Source: an uncultured Flavobacteriales bacterium (GTDB lineage Bacteria; Bacteroidota; Bacteroidia; Flavobacteriales_D; Crocinitomicaceae). Taken from it: DNA of 45,403 nt. The notes under the pieces were generated by a model. That model was given only the letters and a program-made list of their open reading frames with translations, did no database searches and was not told the DNA's origin. This document shows positions 27,534 to 35,753 of this stretch, one piece after another. The number at the start of each line of letters is the position of its first letter. Position 1 is the stretch's first letter. The position numbers and the translations under genes were made by a program. The DNA lies in contig CAJAVU010000019.1 of the NCBI GenBank assembly GCA_903945495.1, positions 1-45,403 on the forward strand, written 5' to 3'.

Positions 27534-27821
27534 ATGACAAAAAAAGAATGGCCATTGTGGGAAGTTTTTATTCGTAGCAAGGCAGGATTAAATCATAAAC
27601 ATGTTGGAAGTTTGCGCGCTGCAGATGCACACATGGCAATTGAAAATGCACGTGACGTTTACACACGCAGATCAGAAGGAATCAGTATTTGGGTTGTTGA
27701 ATCAAATAATTTGGTGGCTTCAGACCCATCAGATGCAGACTCATTGTTCGAACCAGCAGATTCGAAAGTGTATCGTCACCCAACATTTTACGATGTACCA
27801 GATGGTATTTCGCACATGTAA
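27534..27821 (+). CDS. paaB: Phenylacetyl-CoA epoxidase subunit PaaB
   Basis: A 95-aa small subunit that holds PaaAC heterodimers together in the epoxidase complex. WPLWEVFIRSKAGLNHKHVG at the N-terminus, the DAHMAIENARDVYTRR helix and the closing FYDVPDGISHM are all family-typical. ATG at 27534 is chosen over the GTG two codons before it, matching the MTKKEWPLWEVF start usual in the family. It lies between paaA and paaC (35 bp) in one operon. Confidence 0.96.
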   Translation: MTKKEWPLWEVFIRSKAGLNHKHVGSLRAADAHMAIENARDVYTRRSEGISIWVVESNNLVASDPSDADSLFEPADSKVYRHPTFYDVPDGISHM

Positions 27822-27856
27822 GATTGCTCGTTAGTTAACAACTTGATTGATTTAAA

Positions 27857-28606
27857 ATGAATTCACTTTTTGAATACGTACTTCGCTTGGGCGATGATAG
27901 TTTAATTCTTGGTCACCGTTTATCGGAATGGTGTGGACATGGTCCAATCTTGGAGGAAGATATTGCCATGACAAATATTTCCTTGGACTTAGTTGGACAA
28001 GCAACGAGTTTGTTGGGTTATGCTGGAGAATTGGAAGGAAAAGGACGCGATGCAGATGCTTTGGCATTTTTGCGTTTCGACCGTGAATACAAAAATGTAT
28101 TGTTGGTTGAACAACCAAACGGTGATTTTGGAATGACAATGTTGCGTCAGTTTTTCTTTGATTCCTTTCGTAAACCCTTATTCGAAAAATTACAACATAG
28201 CACAGATCAACATTTAGCGGCAATTGCTGAAAAATCATTGAAAGAAACGAAATATCATTTGAAACATTCATCCGAATGGGTGATTCGTTTAGGCGATGGA
28301 ACGGAAGAATCAAATGCACGCATTCAAGAATCTTTGAATACTTTATGGCGTTACACAAACGAATTATTTTTCACAGATGAGGTTGATAATGAATTAGTTG
28401 AAAAAGGAATCGTTCCAAGTTTGCAAGAGATTCAAATTGAATGGAATGCAACTGTAACGGCTGTTTTAACAGAAGCAACGTTGACAATTCCTACCAATAA
28501 TTGGAAACAAGAAGGAGGAAGAAAAGGCTTGCATTCTGAGCATTTAGGTTATATCTTAGCAGAGTTGCAATACATGCAACGAGCTTATCCTAATATGCAA
28601 TGGTAA
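27857..28606 (+). CDS. paaC: Phenylacetyl-CoA epoxidase subunit PaaC (structural)
   Basis: A 249-aa ferritin-like subunit that pairs with PaaA but lacks a working di-iron site. Recognisable stretches are LRLGDDSLILGHRLSEWCGH, then LEEDIAMTNISLDLVGQATS, and KETKYHLKHSSEWVIRLGDG. The C-terminus HLGYILAELQYMQRAYPNMQ is typical. The last seven bases overlap the start of paaD, indicating translational coupling. Confidence 0.96.
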   Translation: MNSLFEYVLRLGDDSLILGHRLSEWCGHGPILEEDIAMTNISLDLVGQATSLLGYAGELEGKGRDADALAFLRFDREYKNVLLVEQPNGDFGMTMLRQFFFDSFRKPLFEKLQHSTDQHLAAIAEKSLKETKYHLKHSSEWVIRLGDGTEESNARIQESLNTLWRYTNELFFTDEVDNELVEKGIVPSLQEIQIEWNATVTAVLTEATLTIPTNNWKQEGGRKGLHSEHLGYILAELQYMQRAYPNMQW

Positions 28607-29085
28607 CAGAAAATGACATTTGGGGCTATTTAGAAGAAGTTGCTGATCCTGAAATTCCAGTTTTAACAGTTGTAGATCTTGGTGTAATTCGAGCGGTAAA
28701 GCTTGAAAATGATCAGTGTTTTATTACGATTACTCCAACCTATAGCGGTTGTCCTGCTATGAAAATGATTGAAGAACAAATCATTGAAAAATTAAATGAA
28801 AAAGGCATTCCGAATGTCTCAGTTGATTTGATTTTGGCCCCAGCTTGGACCACTGATTGGATTTCAGAATCGGGGAAAGCCAAATTGTTAGAATACGGAA
28901 TCGCACCGCCTGAAAATGAAGTAGACAAAAGTGTTTTGTTCTCAGAACCAACAGTTGTTCCTTGTCCAAAATGTGGCTCACGCAACACACGCATGATTAG
29001 TCTTTTCGGAAGTACAGCCTGCAAAGCACATTATCAGTGCAACGAATGCTTAGAGCCGTACGATTATTTCAAGTGTTTGAAGTAG
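28600..29085 (+). CDS. paaD: PaaD, Fe-S maturation factor of the epoxidase
   Basis: A 161-aa protein with an N-terminal MIP18/DUF59 domain (DPEIPVLTVVDLGVIRAV at residues 17-34; TPTYSGCPAM with the conserved Cys51). The C-terminal zinc-ribbon-like cluster is Cys122/Cys125 and Cys147/Cys150 (PCPKCGS; QCNECLEPY). PaaD is needed for a functional epoxidase and probably helps assemble its iron-sulfur or iron sites. Its ATG overlaps the paaC stop region by 7 bp. It ends 1 bp before the convergent unknown membrane-protein gene, with no obvious terminator between. Confidence 0.95.
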   Translation: MVTENDIWGYLEEVADPEIPVLTVVDLGVIRAVKLENDQCFITITPTYSGCPAMKMIEEQIIEKLNEKGIPNVSVDLILAPAWTTDWISESGKAKLLEYGIAPPENEVDKSVLFSEPTVVPCPKCGSRNTRMISLFGSTACKAHYQCNECLEPYDYFKCLK

Positions 29086-29086
29086 T

Positions 29087-29755
29087 TTAATTGTCAAGCA
29101 ATTCCAAGTTTTCTCCTGAATAATCCAGATAGTTTTTGTGTTTTGAAACATTCAAGACTGTTTTAACCATTCGGATCATAAAGATCATGAAGATTAGACG
29201 GATGATGAAATTAATGCCAAATAGAATGCTATTCAATTCCAGAATAATACTAAAAACAGTTATCAAAAACGCAAAAGAATAGGTGGTGAATCCTAGCCAA
29301 AATGCCCATGGTTTTGCTTTACTCACAAATAGTGCGCTTATAAAATAGGCACTAACAATCGGCAAATCAATCGCTAAAACAATAAGATACGCATTTGAAT
29401 ATTTATAATTAACAGCTATTTCAAATGCAGAAAAACACAAACCAAAAATGGCAATCATCCAAAAAACCGAACCAAATTTTTTCATTTCTTTGAATGGATG
29501 CGAAACATTTGAAGCACAATGAATACCATCAAAAACCACATCAATCGCCATCGGTGAATCAGAGAATTTTAGATCTATGCGATTTAATTCACCATCCTGA
29601 ATGGTTAATCCTTTCTTTAGTTGAGAAGCATTTTTAATCGTTTCAATCAGACGGTCTTTGTAAAAAAGTTGAATGTTCTTGTATCCACGATCCCAGCTAA
29701 TCAGCAAGAATTCATTTTTAAGTTTAGGTATTGGGTATTTCTTTTGGTATTCCAT
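29087..29755 (-). CDS. Membrane protein of unknown function
   Basis: A 222-aa protein. Residues 1-90 are soluble and may be a small beta domain (LLISWDRGYKNIQLFYKDRL). Four hydrophobic helices follow at about 95-115, 122-145, 150-175 and 178-197, then a short soluble tail. There is no signal peptide. It is the last leftward gene after the FKBP lipoprotein (39 bp) and abuts paaD tail to tail. I do not recognise the family. Confidence 0.72.
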   Translation of the reverse strand: MEYQKKYPIPKLKNEFLLISWDRGYKNIQLFYKDRLIETIKNASQLKKGLTIQDGELNRIDLKFSDSPMAIDVVFDGIHCASNVSHPFKEMKKFGSVFWMIAIFGLCFSAFEIAVNYKYSNAYLIVLAIDLPIVSAYFISALFVSKAKPWAFWLGFTTYSFAFLITVFSIILELNSILFGINFIIRLIFMIFMIRMVKTVLNVSKHKNYLDYSGENLELLDN

Positions 29756-29794
29756 GATTAGGTTATTGAGTTGGTAAAGGGAGGTTGAAATGAG

Positions 29795-30247
29795 CTAAAA
29801 GACCTGCAGCAATTCTACATCAAAAATTAAAACGGTATTTCCAGGTATTCCGTTTGCTCCCGATTTCCCATAACCCAAAGCAGATGGAAGCAATAGTTTT
29901 CCTTTACCTCCTTCTTTGAAAAATGGAATTCCTTCTGTCCAACCAGCAATTACGCCTTGCAAATTAAAGGTAATTCCAGCAGCTGAACTTTCATCAAATA
30001 CAGATCCATCCGTGAAATAACCTTTGTAAGCAACTTTCACATCTGATGTTGACATACAACTTTGTCCAGTACCTTGTGTTTCGATAATGTAATACAGTCC
30101 AGTACTCGTTTTTGTGGCCGTTAAACCATGATCCGTTAAATACTGTTGGATAATTTTATCGTCTTCGGCAGCTTGTTCTTCAGCCTTTTTCTTAGCGCAT
30201 GAATTCACTAAAAATCCAAGCATTAAAAGTGGTAATAAGTATTTCAT
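29795..30247 (-). CDS. FKBP-type peptidyl-prolyl isomerase lipoprotein
   Basis: A 150-aa protein from ATG 30247 with a lipoprotein signal peptide (MKYLLPLLMLGFLVNSC, lipobox LVNSC, Cys17). A short charged linker leads to an FKBP domain: DVKVAYKGYFTDGSVFDESS, then GVIAGWTEGIPFFKEGGKGK, LLLPSALGYG and LIFDVELLQV. It would catalyse prolyl isomerisation during folding of exported proteins while anchored to a membrane. An ATG eight codons upstream (30271) is less likely because it would overlap the U32 gene and put basic residues before a good signal peptide. It lies 7 bp after the U32 gene, probably cotranscribed. Confidence 0.9.
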   Translation of the reverse strand: MKYLLPLLMLGFLVNSCAKKKAEEQAAEDDKIIQQYLTDHGLTATKTSTGLYYIIETQGTGQSCMSTSDVKVAYKGYFTDGSVFDESSAAGITFNLQGVIAGWTEGIPFFKEGGKGKLLLPSALGYGKSGANGIPGNTVLIFDVELLQVF

Positions 30248-30254
30248 AGTCTTT

Positions 30255-32117
30255 TTATAAATCTTCTTCAAACGTTAATTCAGCATCTTTCTCCCAGATT
30301 TCCATTTCGCATGGTTTACAATTGAATTTCAATTTGTATTCGTTTTCGCCATGTTTCAATGTCAAGGGTTCAACTACTTTTTCTCCCATCGATTCGCGCT
30401 GGAATTTCGGACATTTACCTAATTCGTATTTCACGCAATATTTGGTAGTCATCACACGAGATTTTCCTGGATCCCATTGCAATTCAAATGCTTTTTCAAT
30501 TTCAATTACGCCATGACGCTTGTAGAATTGTCTTGCCAAACGGTTGGAAACATTGTACGTGAAATCCAATTGTTGGACAGGAAATGGGTGATCTGTTTTT
30601 ACAATTTGTCTTTCCAAGCGCACATATTCATCAATGCGAACAGTAATCAACTTATCCAAAGCTTCGCGACGCATTTCATTGACTTTCGAACTTGCCAAAA
30701 ACCAGTTATCCGTAAGATTCAGTTCAATTTCGTCAACTATGAATGGCGTATTTCCAGTTTTCGAAAGATTCTTTTTAATTTCTTCTAAAACCTGTTCTCC
30801 TTTATTCGAAACTTCTTTTTCCACAGCGAATGAAGCCACACTTATATGTCCATCCTCATCAATCACAATCAATTCAAATCCCTCAGCGGTTTCATTCAAG
30901 GATAGTTGAACGCCAATCTTGCGTATTGTCGCATCTTCACGTTCAACCAAACGATTAAATGCCGCATCAGAATTTCGATAAATGTCTGTTCCAACTGGAA
31001 TCGATTTGTAGGTATTTGGAATTACCAAGTCGTTCAATACAACATTGATTTGTAAACCATCAGCTTCTCCATTTTCATTGATGAAATACAAACCATCACC
31101 GTTGTTCAACTGATCCGCATTTTCGATGAAATAGCCTTTATCTGTATGATTGGTAACTTTTCCAATGTATTGACCTTGCGATTTTGGACTTTCCCAAGAA
31201 CCAATTTTTTGCGTACGTTGATTCACGAAGTAATCGGTATAACCGCGGTTAAAACTTCTATCCATTTGCGGATCGAAGTTGATAATTGTTCGACCAGATG
31301 AAGCTTTTTGGAAATCCTCGTTGTTTTCTAAAAAGGTATCTAATTTTTGACGTAAGTAGGCAACGTTGTTTTTTACATATACCAAATCTTTCAAGCGACC
31401 TTCAATTTTGAATGAAGTAATTCCCGCTTCAATTAAATTCGGTAGTTGATCCGATAAATCAAGGTCTTTGATCGAAAGTAAATGACTACTTTCAATCAAG
31501 GTTGTTCCTGTTCCATCAATTAATTCATACGGAAGACGGCAATTTTGTGCACAAGAACCACGATTTGCACTGCGTTCTCCACCAGCAATACTCATATAGC
31601 AGTTGCCACTAAAAGAAACGCATAATGCTCCAGAAACAAAAAATTCCAATTCAACGTCTGTCGTTTCGTGAATTTCTTTGATTTGATCCAAGTTTAGTTC
31701 GCGCGCTAAAACAATGCGTTCCATTCCTGCTTCGTGCAAGAATTTCACCTGTTCTGGGTCACGATTATTCGCTTGCGTACTTGCATGCAATACAATAGGA
31801 GGAAGGTCCATTTCAAAAATCGCCATGTCTTGAACAATCAAAGCGTCAACCCCAATGTTGTACAATTCATGAATCAGCTTTTGGCAATCATCCAATTCGT
31901 TATCGTATAAAATCGTGTTGATTACAACAAAGACTTGTGCTTTAAACAAATGCGCATAACGCACCAATTCAGCAATGTCTTCTATTGGATTGGTCGCATT
32001 TGAGCGCGCACCATAATTTGGAGCACCAATATAAACGGCATCGGCACCTGAGTTTATTGCCAACATTCCCTGCAAAAGATTCTTTGCGGGCGCTAGTATT
32101 TCAACCTTTTTTCTCAT
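30255..32117 (-). CDS. U32 peptidase-family protein, RlhA-like
   Basis: A 620-aa protein. The N-terminal U32 barrel begins KVEILAPAKNLLQGMLAI and includes GADAVYIGAPNYGARSNA. It carries the signature SGALCVSFSGNCYMS followed by NRGSCAQNCRLPYEL, a cysteine-rich motif. The C-terminus has further Cys (YCVKYELGKCPKF; FNCKPCEMEIW). Despite the peptidase name, characterised members (RlhA, TrhP) hydroxylate cytidine in 23S rRNA or uridine in tRNA using prephenate-derived chemistry. Length and the CAQxCRLPY form favour the RlhA type (moderately sure). ATG 32117 starts the conserved domain; 27 upstream in-frame residues from a TTG at 32198 lack family character and run into the pruA terminator. Confidence 0.85.
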   Translation of the reverse strand: MRKKVEILAPAKNLLQGMLAINSGADAVYIGAPNYGARSNATNPIEDIAELVRYAHLFKAQVFVVINTILYDNELDDCQKLIHELYNIGVDALIVQDMAIFEMDLPPIVLHASTQANNRDPEQVKFLHEAGMERIVLARELNLDQIKEIHETTDVELEFFVSGALCVSFSGNCYMSIAGGERSANRGSCAQNCRLPYELIDGTGTTLIESSHLLSIKDLDLSDQLPNLIEAGITSFKIEGRLKDLVYVKNNVAYLRQKLDTFLENNEDFQKASSGRTIINFDPQMDRSFNRGYTDYFVNQRTQKIGSWESPKSQGQYIGKVTNHTDKGYFIENADQLNNGDGLYFINENGEADGLQINVVLNDLVIPNTYKSIPVGTDIYRNSDAAFNRLVEREDATIRKIGVQLSLNETAEGFELIVIDEDGHISVASFAVEKEVSNKGEQVLEEIKKNLSKTGNTPFIVDEIELNLTDNWFLASSKVNEMRREALDKLITVRIDEYVRLERQIVKTDHPFPVQQLDFTYNVSNRLARQFYKRHGVIEIEKAFELQWDPGKSRVMTTKYCVKYELGKCPKFQRESMGEKVVEPLTLKHGENEYKLKFNCKPCEMEIWEKDAELTFEEDL

Positions 32118-32196
32118 AATCGGTACAAAAGTCTGCAAATATTTCGTTGTAATCAATAAAATCTTTGATTCTTCAACTGTTAAAATTGTTTGACAC

Positions 32197-32226
32197 AAAA
32201 AAAACGCCCTCGATTGAAGGCGTTTT
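32197..32226 (-). terminator. Rho-independent terminator of pruA
   Basis: On the minus strand an 11-bp stem (32226-32216 with 32211-32201, one T-G wobble) closes an AATC loop and is followed by eight Ts. It lies 18 bp after the pruA stop and separates pruA from the U32 gene. Confidence 0.9.
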
Positions 32227-32243
32227 AATATGATTTTAGGTAC

Positions 32244-33872
32244 TTAACCTAAGAATGGATATCTGTAATCTACAGGTGGAACAAACGTTTCTTTGATTGT
32301 TCTAGCTGAAGTCCAACGCAATAAATTCATTGCTGCACCCGCTTTATCGTTCGTACCTGAACCTCTTGCACCACCAAATGGTTGTTGACCTACAACAGCG
32401 CCTGTTGGTTTGTCATTAATGTAGAAATTACCTGCTGCATTTTCCAACATTTTTGTAGCCAAGTTAATCGCGTAACGATCATTTGACATAATTGAACCAG
32501 TTAACGCGTATTCAGATGTTTCATCCAATAATGTCAACGTTTCTTCGAATTTGTTTTCGTCGTAAACATAAACCGTCAACACTGGTCCAAAAATTTCTTC
32601 GCTAATTGTTCTGAATTTTGGATTGGTAGTAACTACGGTTGTTGGCTCAATGAAATAACCAGTTGATTTATCGTAATTTCCTCCAGTAATGATTTCAGCA
32701 TCTCTTTGCGCTTTACAATAGTCGATGTATCCAGCAATTTTATCAAAAGCACGGCTATCAATAACAGCGTTCACAAAGTTTGACGTATCTGCAGGAGTTC
32801 CTTGTTTGAAAGAATTCACTTGCTCCATGTAGATGCGTTTCACATCTGGCCAAAGATTTGACGGAATATAAGCACGAGAAGCAGCAGAACATTTTTGTCC
32901 TTGGAATTCGAAAGCACCACGAGACATTGCAGTTGCTACTTCAGCAGCATCAGCAGATTTATGTACCATGATGAAATCTTTTCCACCTGTTTCTCCGACG
33001 ATACGTGGATACGTTCTGTAGTTTTCTAGATTGTTACCAATTTCTTTCCACAAGTGACGGAAAACGCCTGTTGAACCTGTGAAGTGTAAACCAGCAAAAT
33101 GTTTGTTTTTGAAAATGATATCTCCAGCAACTGGACCGTCAACCGTAACCATGTTGATTACACCGTCTGGAACTCCAGCAGCTTTGAACAATTCCATAAT
33201 TACTTGAGCAGAATACACTTGTGAATCAGCAGGTTTCCAAACAACAACATTCCCCATCATCGCTGGAGCTGCACATAAATTAGCAGCAATTGAGGTAAAG
33301 TTAAAAGGAGTTAATGCGAATACAAATCCTTCCAACGGACGATATTGTAAACGGTTCCACATTCCTGGCAACGATTCTGGTTGTTCTTTATAAATCTGCG
33401 TCATGTATTGAACGTTGAATCGGAAAAAGTCGATCAACTCACACGCCGCATCAATTTCAGCTTGGAATACATTTTTAGATTGCGCCAACATGGTAGCTGC
33501 ATTCATTTTATCTCTGAATGGTCCAGCCAATAAATCTGCAGCTTTTAAGAAAATTGCAGCACGCTCCTCCCATGGTAAATTTGCCCATTCAGCTTTTGCA
33601 GTCAATGCCGCATCAATTGCTTGTTGAACATGAGATGCATCACCATAGTTGAAATGACCCAACACTTTTGCATGCTCGTGTGGCGGATTCATCGGTTTTT
33701 TATTGTCCGTACGAACTTCTTTTCCTCCAATGTACATTGGAATATCGATTGGACTTTGGTTGTATAATTCGTTATATTTTTTCAGTAAAGAATCACGTTC
33801 TGGTGATCCAGGAGCATACCCTTTTACAGGTTCGTTTTTTGCAACTGGAACTTGGAAAATTGCGTTTGACAT
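32244..33872 (-). CDS. pruA: L-glutamate gamma-semialdehyde dehydrogenase (1-pyrroline-5-carboxylate dehydrogenase)
   Basis: A 542-aa NAD-dependent aldehyde dehydrogenase that oxidises glutamate semialdehyde to glutamate, the second step of proline breakdown. It is a stand-alone enzyme rather than fused to proline dehydrogenase. VVWKPADSQVYSAQVIMELF and GSTGVF line the NAD site. The general base is Glu294 (GETGGKDF) and the nucleophile Cys328 (EFQGQKCSAASRAY). PVDYRYPFL near the C-terminus is typical of this subfamily. ATG 33872 is used; the TTG two codons earlier would fall almost on the predicted transcription start. No prolyl dehydrogenase gene is nearby. Confidence 0.95.
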   Translation of the reverse strand: MSNAIFQVPVAKNEPVKGYAPGSPERDSLLKKYNELYNQSPIDIPMYIGGKEVRTDNKKPMNPPHEHAKVLGHFNYGDASHVQQAIDAALTAKAEWANLPWEERAAIFLKAADLLAGPFRDKMNAATMLAQSKNVFQAEIDAACELIDFFRFNVQYMTQIYKEQPESLPGMWNRLQYRPLEGFVFALTPFNFTSIAANLCAAPAMMGNVVVWKPADSQVYSAQVIMELFKAAGVPDGVINMVTVDGPVAGDIIFKNKHFAGLHFTGSTGVFRHLWKEIGNNLENYRTYPRIVGETGGKDFIMVHKSADAAEVATAMSRGAFEFQGQKCSAASRAYIPSNLWPDVKRIYMEQVNSFKQGTPADTSNFVNAVIDSRAFDKIAGYIDYCKAQRDAEIITGGNYDKSTGYFIEPTTVVTTNPKFRTISEEIFGPVLTVYVYDENKFEETLTLLDETSEYALTGSIMSNDRYAINLATKMLENAAGNFYINDKPTGAVVGQQPFGGARGSGTNDKAGAAMNLLRWTSARTIKETFVPPVDYRYPFLG

Positions 33873-33889
33873 AGACAATGTTTTTTTTG

Positions 33890-33920
33890 CAAAAGTAACG
33901 AATGTTCGCTATCCTTGCAA
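33890..33920 (-). promoter_or_regulatory. Bacteroidetes-type promoter for pruA
   Basis: On the minus strand TTG (33920-33918) is followed after 20 bp by TACTTTTG (33897-33890), matching the primary-sigma elements TTG / TAnnTTTG. The expected start near 33883 gives a leader of only about 10 nt. Confidence 0.65.
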
Positions 33921-33960
33921 AGAAGATTGTTACAAATCATTCAATGAAAATTACAGTGCT

Positions 33961-35226
33961 ATGAAACCACCTTTCTTATTTCTATTTTTACTACAACTTG
34001 CTTCTTTTCAATTGATTGGGCAAGATTTGGGCGGAAAGACGACCAAGATGTCTGAGCAAGATATCAAGGGAAGAGCCATAGAATCGCTTGATAATTGGAA
34101 TTATTTCATGCGTAACAACTTAGATTCATTGAAAATTGATGCGTTCGAGATTCTTTTCTTAGGACTGGAAAATAAAAACAACTTTGCAATTAATGTAGGA
34201 AAACGATCGTTGGGAAGTTATTTGATTCGCACAGGGGAAACCGAAAAAGGACTCACGTATTTAAAATCTTCGAATTCTTATTTTGAGGAACGTGAAGATT
34301 ACTTAATTCAAACAGAAATTTTAAACGAATTAGGAAATGGTTATTTGTACGCTGGTAAACCTGTTTTAGCTGAAAAATTCTTTTTGAAATCGTTGAAGTG
34401 TGGTAAAAACTCTCCCGATCCAACCTCGGCTTTTTTAGCAGAAGCGAATTTAGCCCAGGCATATATCAATTTGCGTAATTACGACAAAGCAGAAGCCTAT
34501 TTACAACATTATAAAACAGAATGTATAAAAATTGGTAAGCTAGAATCTGTTGCCAATGCGTATGCTCATTTAGGACAAATCGCGCTGATTCGAAAGAAAC
34601 ATTCGTTAGCAAAGGAGTATTTTCAGAAAAGTGCAGGTTATGGATTTAAATCGAAATCAAAAGCGCTTATCGCTCATGCTTATAACAATATGGCCATAGC
34701 ATTTTTCGAAGAAAGTAAGTCTGATTCAAGTTTAGCATATTTTCAAAAAGCACTAGAATTGCGATTGAAAACAAAAAATGTTAAATCTATTTCTGAAAGT
34801 TACTACAACATTGGTGGATTGTATGTCGAATTAAAGCAGTTCGATAAAGCCTTGGATTATTACGTCTTGTGTGAGAACTATTCCAAAAGTAAAAAGTTGT
34901 TGAAAGAAGAAATGGATGTCAATTTGGCGATATCAGACATGTACAAAATGCAAAAGAACTATGAAAAAGCATTGGTATATTCTGAACGTTATTCGGATCT
35001 ATTGGAGAAATACTACAGCGAATTGTCTATTGAGCAGACTGAAAATCATGACGTACTTCAGTTATTGGAAGAAATGGAGTTGTCAAACCGCAATGATTCC
35101 TATGAAGCGAGAATGAATGAACAACTCAATAATCAAAAATACCATACGTATTTATTGTATGCAGCACTTGTGGTTTTTGTGTTGGCACTAATTTTCTTGG
35201 GAATTTACAAGAAGAAAATCAATTAA
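33961..35226 (+). CDS. TPR protein with C-terminal membrane anchor
   Basis: A 421-aa protein from ATG 33961. It has a signal peptide (MKPPFLFLFLLQLASFQLIG) and about seven tetratricopeptide repeats between residues 70 and 350 (GNGYLYAGKPVLAEKFFLKS; AHLGQIALIRKKHSLAKEYF; AYNNMAIAFFEESKSDSSLA; YYNIGGLYVELKQFDKALDY). A possible coiled coil follows, then one transmembrane helix (LLYAALVVFVLALIFLGIY) ending in KKKIN. This is the sensor half seen in Bacteroidota TPR-linked histidine kinases and LuxR-type regulators, but the protein stops after the helix with no output domain. It may have lost one or be a periplasmic scaffold. The in-frame extension back to 33703 is rejected because it runs antisense through pruA. 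It overlaps apaG tail to tail by 8 bp. Confidence 0.8.
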   Translation: MKPPFLFLFLLQLASFQLIGQDLGGKTTKMSEQDIKGRAIESLDNWNYFMRNNLDSLKIDAFEILFLGLENKNNFAINVGKRSLGSYLIRTGETEKGLTYLKSSNSYFEEREDYLIQTEILNELGNGYLYAGKPVLAEKFFLKSLKCGKNSPDPTSAFLAEANLAQAYINLRNYDKAEAYLQHYKTECIKIGKLESVANAYAHLGQIALIRKKHSLAKEYFQKSAGYGFKSKSKALIAHAYNNMAIAFFEESKSDSSLAYFQKALELRLKTKNVKSISESYYNIGGLYVELKQFDKALDYYVLCENYSKSKKLLKEEMDVNLAISDMYKMQKNYEKALVYSERYSDLLEKYYSELSIEQTENHDVLQLLEEMELSNRNDSYEARMNEQLNNQKYHTYLLYAALVVFVLALIFLGIYKKKIN

Positions 35227-35605
35227 GTCTTGGAGGGTAAATTAACTTAAACGTAGGAACAACAACTTGAAATAGCTTACCGTTATTCAAGTTTTTAAAG
35301 GTATAAAAACCTTTCATGAAACCTATTTCTGATAATAATTCACAGCCGCTTGTATACGTAAAGTTTTTCCCTGGTTTAAGCAAAGGTTGTTCACCTACAA
35401 CACCACTTCCAGAAACAAAATTTGGTTCGTTCAGCGAGTCGAAAATATACCAATCTCTTGAAATCAATTGAATATCGAATGAATTGTGATTTTCAATCGT
35501 TATGCGATAATTAAAGAAAAATTGGTTACTTGAAATTTGAGATAAATCTGCTCTAAATTGCGTGTTAACCGATATTTGTACTCCTTCTGTAATTGCTGTA
35601 TTCAT
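35219..35605 (-). CDS. apaG: ApaG protein
   Basis: A 128-aa single-domain immunoglobulin-like protein. Its hallmark stretches are LISRDWYIFDSL, then GSGVVGEQPLLKPGKNFTYT, then MKGFYTFKN and VVVPTFKLIYP. ApaG is linked genetically to cobalt/magnesium resistance and Ap4A metabolism in enterobacteria, but its molecular role is unsettled. ATG 35605 is chosen over an upstream in-frame start at 35623 because the domain begins right after MNTAITEGVQISV. Its stop overlaps the 3' end of the convergent TPR gene by 8 bp. Confidence 0.93.
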   Translation of the reverse strand: MNTAITEGVQISVNTQFRADLSQISSNQFFFNYRITIENHNSFDIQLISRDWYIFDSLNEPNFVSGSGVVGEQPLLKPGKNFTYTSGCELLSEIGFMKGFYTFKNLNNGKLFQVVVPTFKLIYPPRLN

Positions 35606-35732
35606 AGAAATTCTTCTTAGCAAGACGAAAATTAGGACAATAATTGATTAAAAACAACTCTTTTATTGTCGATATGTACATTTTTAGATTAATTGTGAAT
35701 ATTGAATGGGTTTAAACTATTATTGATACGAT

Positions 35733-35740
35733 TACCTTTG
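35733..35740 (+). promoter_or_regulatory. -7 promoter element before the Dus-family gene
   Basis: TACCTTTG matches TAnnTTTG and ends 13 bp before the GTG start, implying a leader of about 7 nt or less. The -33 region has only TTTAAA at the expected distance. Confidence 0.45.
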
Positions 35741-35753
35741 TACAAAAAAAAGA

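Noticed and set aside
32118-32198. N-terminal extension of the U32 gene from a TTG
   Set aside because: It overlaps the pruA terminator and adds residues absent from the family; ATG 32117 begins the conserved domain.
33703-33960. Upstream in-frame extension of the TPR gene
   Set aside because: It runs antisense through the pruA 5' end and promoter; ATG 33961 gives a clean signal peptide.
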